Assembly: GCA_021731495.1 (NCBI GenBank)
Contig: JAKFXG010000023.1
Location: 1 to 36,514, forward strand
Length of the DNA: 36,514 nt
Reading direction: 5' to 3'
Source of the DNA: Candidatus Parcubacteria bacterium
Lineage (GTDB): Bacteria > Patescibacteriota > Minisyncoccia > Phycocordibacterales > Phycocordibacteraceae
In this document: positions 8,474 to 15,145 of the stretch, in pieces
Layout of the letters: every line of letters starts with the position of its first letter
How positions within the stretch are numbered: position 1 is the first letter of the stretch
Program-made: the position numbers and the translations under genes
The notes under the pieces: generated by a model
What the model was told of the DNA's origin: nothing
The model's input: only the letters and a program-made list of their open reading frames with translations
Database searches by the model: none

Positions 8474-8558
8474 GGCCCTGAAACGCTACGAACTCTCGCG
8501 TTTCAGCCCGTCTTTAAGTCTTGGGAAGGCTCCGTCCTAACCGTTAGACGATAGGGCC
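8474..8558 (-). pseudogene. Truncated/chimeric tRNA-Glu copy (5' half kept, T-arm replaced by a long hairpin)
   Basis: 28-nt identity to the 5' part of the intact tRNA-Glu (8531-8558 vs 8347-8374), then TGAAACGC...GCGTTTCA hairpin and AGGGCC that can still pair with GGCCCT. Confidence 0.7.
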
Positions 8559-8622
8559 TTGTATGTTTTATAACAGAAAAAGAGAAGAGAGGAAAGCATA
8601 AAAACATAGATACCATAAATAA

Positions 8623-8649
8623 AAACGAGCGGATGGTATCCGCTCGTTT
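8623..8649 (-). terminator. Intrinsic terminator for the minus-strand gene at 8687-9265
   Basis: AAACGAGCGGAT ggt ATCCGCTCGTTT, 12-bp perfect stem. Confidence 0.8.
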
Positions 8650-8686
8650 CAAGTTTATTAGAGGGACACAGATGACATCCTTGCCC

Positions 8687-9265
8687 TCACACAAGATTTA
8701 GTTGTCGATGATCTTTTGCTACCCGCGTCCGACGCTTTTTCTGTTGGTATCTTGTCCCGGCAGGGGATGCCATCAGCGCCAGAATAGTTTTTCTCTCGAA
8801 ACTATAGTGCGGATTTGGGGGAACTGGTCGCGGCAAGTCTCGAACATATCGAGCCCACCGGTCGCCCAAAATGGAGCCGACTTCTTTTAGGACTTCCGTA
8901 CGTTTTTCATCCGGAACTCCAATTTCTTTTAAGGCGCGCCCCAGAGCTTCCGGATAGGTTTCTCCCGTCACGTCTTTGAGAAAGCGGGTGAACGCAGCGA
9001 TTCTAAAGCTTTCAGCCGATCGTTGCCCAGAGGGCTCCTGCGCTAATTCTCGAGCTTGCCTCACTGCAACGTACGCGTATCGTAATGCGTCGTTGAAGTC
9101 GACCTGAGGTACCCACGGCGGCTCGCGGCTTTCGGAAGATATTGCCGTTTTACGGAGCTCAAACCCACTACTAGTGTTGTCAATGACCGAGAAAGTGAGA
9201 CTCACTTTCTCTTCGACGCAGATTGTAGCCTCCATGATGGAGGCATCGATGATTCGTAATCTCAT
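8687..9265 (-). CDS. Hypothetical protein, 192 aa
   Basis: Intact ORF followed by a terminator; no recognised family. Confidence 0.6.
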   Translation of the reverse strand: MRLRIIDASIMEATICVEEKVSLTFSVIDNTSSGFELRKTAISSESREPPWVPQVDFNDALRYAYVAVRQARELAQEPSGQRSAESFRIAAFTRFLKDVTGETYPEALGRALKEIGVPDEKRTEVLKEVGSILGDRWARYVRDLPRPVPPNPHYSFERKTILALMASPAGTRYQQKKRRTRVAKDHRQLNLV

Positions 9266-9364
9266 TTCACGCCTCCCTTAAGAACTCTAAAAATAGAATA
9301 TAACGTTTTACTTTGTGAGTCAAATTCCATTAGGGGATTATTTACCCCCGCTATCGCTAAAATC

Positions 9365-9571
9365 TTATGCGTCCGGATCCGGCGGGAGAACATCACCATC
9401 CTCAAATCTGAGCATGGAGGCTTCCTGTTGAAGGTGCTCAGTCACTTTCATTTCCTCATTCTTTTTATTGAGAGCCTTCATTTTTGCCCCCTTGCGACCC
9501 ATGTTGCTGAGTGCCTCAAAATTATCTTTCAACCGAGCTTCCTTTACTTGCCTAGGTTTCTCCATCGACAT
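9365..9571 (-). CDS. Small charged hypothetical protein, 68 aa
   Basis: Isolated intergenic ORF; Lys/Glu-rich MSMEKPRQVKEARLKDNFEALSNMGRKGAKMKALNKKNEEMKV. Confidence 0.5.
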   Translation of the reverse strand: MSMEKPRQVKEARLKDNFEALSNMGRKGAKMKALNKKNEEMKVTEHLQQEASMLRFEDGDVLPPDPDA

Positions 9572-9588
9572 ACCTCTGTTCGTCTTTA

Positions 9589-10044
9589 TTATGAAAGCAA
9601 GCTATCCACAACCGCCTTCACATCGCCTCCGTCGGCTTTGCCCTTGAGGTCTTTCATCAGCGCGCCGGTAAATTTACCGGCGTCCGCCTTAGAGGAAACA
9701 TTGAGCTCAGCCATTTTCGTCCTCGCGATAACTTCGATCTCTTCGCGGCTCATTTGGGAGGGGAGGAGTGATTCAATAATCGCAAGCTCGGCCTTTTCCG
9801 GCTCAGCAAGGTCGTTGCGAGACGCTTTCTCGAACTGTTCGATGGAGTCTTTGCGTTGATTCGCCGCGCGTTTTATGACCGTGAGGGCCTCTTCGTCGGT
9901 GAGGAATTCGTCGGGCTTTCGCTTCTTGGCGACGACTTCGTTCGTCATAAGCGTGATGAGCGAACGGAGTGTGCGGAGCCGCACTTCGTCGTGCGCGCGG
10001 AGCGCGTCAGGAATAGATTTCTTCAATGTTTCGTGGATAGCCAT
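9589..10044 (-). CDS. GatB/YqeY domain-containing protein
   Basis: ALRAHDEVRLRTLRSLITLMTNEVVAKKRK...ALTVIKRAANQRKDSIEQFEKASRNDLAEPEKAELAIIESLLP is a YqeY signature. Confidence 0.92.
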   Translation of the reverse strand: MAIHETLKKSIPDALRAHDEVRLRTLRSLITLMTNEVVAKKRKPDEFLTDEEALTVIKRAANQRKDSIEQFEKASRNDLAEPEKAELAIIESLLPSQMSREEIEVIARTKMAELNVSSKADAGKFTGALMKDLKGKADGGDVKAVVDSLLS

Positions 10045-10065
10045 ATAAGGGGTATTATATCAGAT

Positions 10066-11115
10066 ATGGATTTGTTCACCGTCGCCCTCATTGTACTCGC
10101 ACTCATCCTCGTACAGGGCGTTGGTCTCTATCTTATATTTCGCCGCCGCGAGACCCCGACTGAAGAGGGCAGTGGCATGGTACTTCTCCAACAGCAGATG
10201 CAGGAGCTTGCGCGCACACTCGACGCGCGTGTCTCGGAATCATCCCGTGCAATGCAGGAGAATTCGCACCGCCAATTTTCCGAAAGCGCGCGCCTCATAA
10301 AAGAAATCACCCAGGAAGTGACGTCGGTGAAGGAGATCGGCCGTCAGACGCAGGGCTTTGCCGAACAACTTCAGAACTTGCAGGACATCCTTAAGAATCC
10401 GAAGCAGCGCGGCATCCTCGGCGAGTATTACCTCGAAACCGTTTTGAAAAACGTGCTTCCGCCTGGTATGTATCAGATGCAGTATCCATTTAAAAATGGT
10501 GAAATAGTGGACGCGGCAGTATTTGTGAGCGACAAGATCGTCCCCATCGACTCGAAGTTTTCGCTCGATAACTACAACCGTCTTGTGCATGCGCCGGACG
10601 CGGAGCGTCCGGCGTTTGAAAAGGCTTTTGTAAATGACCTCAAGATGCGTATCACTGAGACGGCAAAATACATCCGCCCCGATGAGAACACGATGGATTT
10701 TGCTTTCATGTTCATCCCCTCCGAAGGTATTTATTATGATCTCCTCACGAATCAGGTCGGAGGGGGAGAGGATGAGAATCTCATTCAAAGGGCGGCAGGG
10801 AAGCATAAAGTCATTATCGTCTCCCCGACGTCATTCCTCGCCTACCTTCAGACCGTGATGCAAGGGCTCAAGGCACTCCAGATAGAGAAAAAGGCCGTGG
10901 AGATCCAACAGCGAGTAGGGGAGCTCGGGAAGCATGTGGCGGCCTATGAAGAGTTCTACCGCAAGCTTGGTATCTCGCTTGGAACCTCGGTGAGCCACTA
11001 TAACGCAGGTTACAAAGAGCTTGGCAAAATTGATAAGGACGTTTATCGCATAACAGGTGAGAGAATGGATATTGAACAACCCGAACTCCTCGAAAGACCA
11101 GGAATCGGGGAATAA
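10066..11115 (+). CDS. rmuC: DNA recombination protein RmuC family
   Basis: N-terminal TM, coiled coil, then KQRGILGEYYLETVLKNVLPPGMYQMQYPFKNGEIVDAAVFVSDKIVPIDSKFSLDNY. ATG 10066 preferred over ORF-track 9856. Confidence 0.9.
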   Translation: MDLFTVALIVLALILVQGVGLYLIFRRRETPTEEGSGMVLLQQQMQELARTLDARVSESSRAMQENSHRQFSESARLIKEITQEVTSVKEIGRQTQGFAEQLQNLQDILKNPKQRGILGEYYLETVLKNVLPPGMYQMQYPFKNGEIVDAAVFVSDKIVPIDSKFSLDNYNRLVHAPDAERPAFEKAFVNDLKMRITETAKYIRPDENTMDFAFMFIPSEGIYYDLLTNQVGGGEDENLIQRAAGKHKVIIVSPTSFLAYLQTVMQGLKALQIEKKAVEIQQRVGELGKHVAAYEEFYRKLGISLGTSVSHYNAGYKELGKIDKDVYRITGERMDIEQPELLERPGIGE

Positions 11116-11121
11116 AGTAGT

Positions 11122-11150
11122 TGCATTTTGCGATTCGATGTGCTACACTA
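11122..11150 (+). promoter_or_regulatory. Sigma70-type promoter for the 11.2-kb ncRNA candidate
   Basis: TTGCAT - 17 nt - TACACT with extended -10 (TGC). Confidence 0.65.
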
Positions 11151-11156
11151 TATGTA

Positions 11157-11385
11157 GTTTTTTGAAAGTTTGGGGTCCGACTGAGCGAAGGCAGCCTAGA
11201 TTCGTAGCTGACTAAACCCGTACTAATTCGGGAAAATAAATTAGTAGTCACGCTCGGTATGATTTCTCGCCCAAAGATCGCGCATCGTTTTTGATGAGAA
11301 CCAATTGATTACGATGGATTCCGTGACGCAATAAGCGACTGCTCAGCCGTCACCGTTGATTCAGTTTGGCCCCAAACTTTTCGGA
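11157..11385 (+). ncRNA. Candidate structured RNA upstream of rplU
   Basis: AAAGTTTGGGG (11165-11175) pairs perfectly with CCCCAAACTTT (11370-11380); internal CTGAGC/GCTCAG, possible H-type pseudoknot at 11217-11246; own promoter; no plausible ORF. Confidence 0.65.
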
Positions 11386-11388
11386 AGC

Positions 11389-11417
11389 TTGTCTTTTATA
11401 CAGAAGAGTGCTAGATT
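11389..11417 (+). promoter_or_regulatory. rplU promoter, near-leaderless
   Basis: TTGTCT - 17 nt - TAGATT (extended TGC), 9 nt before ATG 11427. Confidence 0.6.
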
Positions 11418-11426
11418 GGGGAAACT

Positions 11427-11744
11427 ATGGAAGTGGCCGTAATCAAGACCGGTGGGAAGCAATACGTCGTCTCTAAAGGCGACACTATCGCTATAGAGAA
11501 GCTCCCAGGGGATTTGAAAAAGGGTGACACAGTTGTCTTTGGCGAGGTGCTCCTCGTGGACAACGGCTCGGACACGACCATCGGCGCACCTGTCATTAAG
11601 GGTGCGGAGGTCAAGGGCACTGTTGTTCTCGCCGGATTGGATAAGAAAATTGAAGTGGTGAAGTACAAGCCGAAGAGCCGCTACTACAAGCGCGTCGGGC
11701 ATCGTCAGCCACTTCTTAAGGTTAAAATCGACTCGATTTCTTAA
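11427..11744 (+). CDS. rplU: 50S ribosomal protein L21
   Basis: MEVAVIKTGGKQYVVSKGDTIAIEKLPGD...KYKPKSRYYKRVGHRQPLLKVKI. Confidence 0.97.
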   Translation: MEVAVIKTGGKQYVVSKGDTIAIEKLPGDLKKGDTVVFGEVLLVDNGSDTTIGAPVIKGAEVKGTVVLAGLDKKIEVVKYKPKSRYYKRVGHRQPLLKVKIDSIS

Positions 11745-11866
11745 GCCAGTCCAAAAACTCAGTCTGCAGCGTTGCGGGGCCCAAGCTTGTTTTTCCGTCG
11801 TACCTCAAGGTACGCCTACAAAACTCGCTTTCCCGCGTCTCGCATACCGAGCTTTTGAAGCTGGCT
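11744..11866. repeat. Long nested imperfect inverted repeat downstream of rplU
   Basis: AGCCAG-tc-CAAAA-a-CTC / GAG-c-TTTTG-aag-CTGGCT outer; AAGC-tt-GTTTT / AAAAC-tc-GCTT middle; CGTACC tcaa GGTACG apical. Confidence 0.7.
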
Positions 11867-11905
11867 CTAATTCGTTTTAGTAACTATTCACTCACAATAA
11901 AATAT

Positions 11906-13231
11906 ATGCAAGTAGGGCGATGGCATCATCAATCAACAGGCGGGAGCTCGCACGATAGTGGGCGTCCCTCAGCACCTTCACGAGGGCGCTCGTATTCGTC
12001 ACGTCCGCCACAGCGTGGCGGGACAAGTCGTTTCCCATCTCGCGGCGGCTACGGAAGTGGCAGTTTTGGAAATCGCGGGCGGGCACCAGCACGTCGCGGC
12101 GGCTTCGGCTCATTCGGCGAGACAGAAGCCGAGATTTCGAAGTTCATGAACAAGACGGTCGTCACAACCGAGGAACCGGTATTTGTCCCAGAACATAAGT
12201 TCGCTGATTTCGATATCAATGCGTACCTCAAGAAAAATATTGAAGCGCGCGGCTACGACCTTCCGACGCCGATTCAGGATAAAGCCATTCCGCACGCACT
12301 CCTCGGACAGGACGTCGTCGGCCTCGCGGCAACCGGAACCGGAAAGACGGCGGCCTTTCTCATTCCGCTCATCGACAAGGTGATGAAGCAGAAGGGCGAG
12401 CATGTGCTCATCATGGCACCAACGCGAGAACTCGCGGTGCAGATCGAAAAGGAGCTTGCAGGCTTCGCAAGGGGTCTTGGGTTCCGTGGCATGGTCGCCG
12501 TGGGTGGTGCGAACATCGGCCCGCAGATCTCTCAGCTTCGACATGACCCGGCATTCGTCATTGGTACTCCCGGACGTCTGAAGGACTTGATGGAGCGTAA
12601 AGCGCTCAACCTCTCCGGCTTTGGCACGGTGGTTCTCGACGAGGCGGATCGCATGCTCGACATGGGCTTTATCGACGATATGCGCATGATCCTCAGCAAG
12701 ATGCGCAAAGAGCGCCACACGCTTTTCTTCTCGGCGACTATGTCCAAAGAGATCGAACGGCTTATCGGCGATTTTCTCTCGAGTCCGGTCATCATCTCGG
12801 TCAAGACGCGCGACACGCCTTCAAGCATCGATCAGGACGTCGTTCGCATCCCGCGCGGAAAGGACAAGTTCGAAGTCCTCGCCGAAATGCTCAAGGACCG
12901 CGACTTCAGCCGCGTACTCGTATTCGGCCGTACCAAACACGGGGTTGAGAAGCTTGCGAAGGCTCTCTCGCGTCTCCACATCTATGCGGAGAGCATTCAC
13001 GGCAATAAGACGCATGGCGCTCGCATCCGCGCCCTTGAGGCATTCAAGGCAGGGAAGGTGACTGTACTTGTGGCAACCGATGTTGCGGCGCGCGGCCTCG
13101 ACATCCCAGCCGTCTCGCACGTCATCAACTACGACCTCCCGTCGACGTATGAGGACTATGTGCACCGCATCGGCCGCACTGGCCGTGCAGCTCACAAAGG
13201 CAAGGCCCTCACGTTCGTCCCGGAGCGTTAA
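11906..13231 (+). CDS. DEAD-box ATP-dependent RNA helicase with N-terminal RG-rich tail
   Basis: AATGTGKTAAFLIPLI, PTRELAVQ, VLDEADRMLDMGF, FSATM, HRIGRTGRA motifs. Confidence 0.95.
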   Translation: MQVGRWHHQSTGGSSHDSGRPSAPSRGRSYSSRPPQRGGTSRFPSRGGYGSGSFGNRGRAPARRGGFGSFGETEAEISKFMNKTVVTTEEPVFVPEHKFADFDINAYLKKNIEARGYDLPTPIQDKAIPHALLGQDVVGLAATGTGKTAAFLIPLIDKVMKQKGEHVLIMAPTRELAVQIEKELAGFARGLGFRGMVAVGGANIGPQISQLRHDPAFVIGTPGRLKDLMERKALNLSGFGTVVLDEADRMLDMGFIDDMRMILSKMRKERHTLFFSATMSKEIERLIGDFLSSPVIISVKTRDTPSSIDQDVVRIPRGKDKFEVLAEMLKDRDFSRVLVFGRTKHGVEKLAKALSRLHIYAESIHGNKTHGARIRALEAFKAGKVTVLVATDVAARGLDIPAVSHVINYDLPSTYEDYVHRIGRTGRAAHKGKALTFVPER

Positions 13232-13243
13232 TCAAATTTTACA

Positions 13244-13283
13244 AAAAAGCAAAAGCGCCCCAGATGGGGCGCTTTTGCTTTTT
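13244..13283. terminator. Bidirectional intrinsic terminator
   Basis: AAAAAGCAAAAGCGCCCC agat GGGGCGCTTTTGCTTTTT. Confidence 0.9.
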
Positions 13284-13296
13284 ATATCTATAAAGG

Positions 13297-13324
13297 AAAG
13301 CCTCACCGGTGAGGGTGAGGCTTT
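13297..13324 (-). terminator. Second stem-loop terminator
   Basis: AAAGCCTCACC ggtgag GGTGAGGCTTT. Confidence 0.7.
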
Positions 13325-13340
13325 GTGTCGGATGGACGGT

Positions 13341-13760
13341 CTATGCGGCTGCTCTTGGCCATATTTTGTCGGGAACGAGGATGTCTCCCCCGAATGGTGG
13401 GGAAAAAGTTCCAGCGAGGTATCCCGTCTCATCTCTTAAACGAAGGGACACACGATCACCAACGGAAATCGACTCGGTGTAGAAAACAACTCGCTCCCAC
13501 CCATTATACCGCTCCAGGAGAACGCATGTGATTTGGCAGCCCAACGGCCCAAGAGCATGATCATTTCGCTCCACACAGACCCACGAGGGACCTTCGATGT
13601 AGTGCTGCGCCAATCGTTTCTTGGTGGCCTCTGCCGCTTCGGCAGCTATCGTCTCAGCGACTGAGCGAGCAGGGAAGTGTCCGCCGATGACGAAGGCCAC
13701 TACCATAATTGTCGCGCTGGCCAGGCTGTACAAGATAGATATCGATGTGCCGTCCATCAT
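13341..13760 (-). CDS. Hypothetical membrane-anchored protein, about 139 aa
   Basis: N-terminal TM (ILYSLASATIMVVAFVIGG); followed by a terminator. Confidence 0.55.
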   Translation of the reverse strand: MMDGTSISILYSLASATIMVVAFVIGGHFPARSVAETIAAEAAEATKKRLAQHYIEGPSWVCVERNDHALGPLGCQITCVLLERYNGWERVVFYTESISVGDRVSLRLRDETGYLAGTFSPPFGGDILVPDKIWPRAAA

Positions 13761-13852
13761 TTTGTCCCCATCTTAATTTGATTTGAGGCAGGATTGCCAA
13801 GACTTGTCTGAAGCGCAGTATGGCATTTAGTAGAAATATTGTCCAGTGCCTA

Positions 13853-13881
13853 TTGACAAGTAACACTGATGCGCGTATAAT
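13853..13881 (+). promoter_or_regulatory. Near-perfect consensus sigma70 promoter
   Basis: TTGACA - 17 nt - TATAAT. Confidence 0.9.
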
Positions 13882-13949
13882 GCAAGCAGGGTCTGGTTCT
13901 ATCCAGTAATGCCGTACTCCGGGCGCAATCAGGAGTAGCGGGGTTCAAA

Positions 13950-14333
13950 ATGTCGAGCTTCTTGGACACAATTCTTCTCGCGGTCTTCGACCACATGAAC
14001 GTGCACAGGGAGTGCAACGTCTGGTACGTCGCTTCCTGGGGGATGATCATTCTCAGTGGAGGCGTCGGAGGATTTTTCTGGGGCACCGCATCCCCCTTGA
14101 TGCGCTCCACAATGATTGTCGCGGGCACTGCGTCTGTATTGTTCGGCATTCTTGCGGGGTACGGAATGATCCGCTTCACCCCAGGCGAGCTCAGCCAGCT
14201 CCACGCCGTGGCAGGAGCATTTGTCCTTTACGTGATAGTCGGTGGGCTGTTTATGTTCTCCGTGATGTTCGCGCACCACTACAGGGTTCACCGGGAGAAC
14301 ACCAAAATCATCCGGAGGAAACTTGGGTTTTAG
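13950..14333 (+). CDS. Hypothetical multi-pass membrane protein, 127 aa
   Basis: Three hydrophobic segments; strong upstream promoter and downstream terminator. Confidence 0.75.
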   Translation: MSSFLDTILLAVFDHMNVHRECNVWYVASWGMIILSGGVGGFFWGTASPLMRSTMIVAGTASVLFGILAGYGMIRFTPGELSQLHAVAGAFVLYVIVGGLFMFSVMFAHHYRVHRENTKIIRRKLGF

Positions 14334-14350
14334 TGGAAGATTGACGGGGA

Positions 14351-14376
14351 AAGGGCCGCACATCAGTGTGGCCCTT
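14351..14376. terminator. Intrinsic terminator between the convergent 13950 gene and recR
   Basis: AAGGGCCGCAC atca GTGTGGCCCTT then TTT. Confidence 0.85.
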
Positions 14377-14383
14377 TTTATAT

Positions 14384-14986
14384 CTATGTCTCTCGACGAT
14401 TGGTAAGGGCGGCGCGGAGCGTCTCTGCGTCGGAGTATTCGAGTTCGCTCCCGGTCGCGAGGCCGCGCCCGAGCACGGATAGTGTTATGTGATCGCGATA
14501 CGGCGCCAGGAGTTCGCGCACATGGTCGGCAGTGTGCTCGCCCTCGCTTGTCGCTGAGAGCGCGAGCACTACTTCTTTCAAGTTATTTTTTAAACGCTTT
14601 TCAATCATTCTCAGCAATTCTTTCTCGTGAATGGCGCCTTTGCCCGTGAGTGTGAGCACCCCACCGAGGACGAAGTAGCGGCCGCGATAGGTTCCGGCGC
14701 GTTCAATGGCGGCTAGGTCCTGATCTTTTTCGACGAGCATAAGCTGGGTGTCATCACGTTTCGTATCAGAACAGTAATTACACGCAAGTGTGGTACTGCC
14801 ATTGTAGAAACGCAAGCATTCAGGGCACTGCCGTACATCTTTCCCGAGAGATGCAATAAGTTCAGCGAGCTTTGAGCGTTCGTGTGCGGGAGCGGCAAGG
14901 AGGTAAAAAACAAAACGTTTTCCCTGCCTGGGGCCGATACCGGGAAGTCTCGCAAGCGCTTGTGCTAGTTCGTCGATCTTGTCCAT
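14384..14986 (-). CDS. recR: Recombination protein RecR
   Basis: MDKIDELAQALARLPGIGPRQGKRFVFYLL; CPECLRFYNGSTTLACNYC zinc finger; Toprim region. Confidence 0.96.
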   Translation of the reverse strand: MDKIDELAQALARLPGIGPRQGKRFVFYLLAAPAHERSKLAELIASLGKDVRQCPECLRFYNGSTTLACNYCSDTKRDDTQLMLVEKDQDLAAIERAGTYRGRYFVLGGVLTLTGKGAIHEKELLRMIEKRLKNNLKEVVLALSATSEGEHTADHVRELLAPYRDHITLSVLGRGLATGSELEYSDAETLRAALTNRRET

Positions 14987-15003
14987 ACTTATGCGGACGA
15001 CGC

Positions 15004-15129
15004 GATTTTGAGGTACACGTCGCTTACCCAGCGGGTAAGCGCGCTCACTCTCGGCTCGCAAATTTCTGCGCAGCTGCCCAACAGCGCAGAAATTACCGTG
15101 CTGCTTCGCCTCCGAGGGCCCTCAAAATC
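15004..15129. repeat. Multi-branched inverted-repeat element between dnaB and recR
   Basis: Outer GATTTTGAGG/CCTCAAAATC (10 bp); inner CGCTTACCC agc GGGTAAGCG (9 bp) and AATTTCTGCGC/GCGCAGAAATT (11 bp). Confidence 0.85.
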
Positions 15130-15145
15130 CCGTGTCCGCTCCATT

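Noticed and set aside
11157-11385. tmRNA, RNase P or SRP RNA identity for the structured RNA
   Set aside because: No tRNA-like T-arm/CCA end or tag ending like ALAA; no RNase P conserved blocks; the GGTCCG...GGCAGCC stretch resembles SRP RNA only superficially and lacks the GNRA-type apical loop. A formal Infernal scan is still needed.
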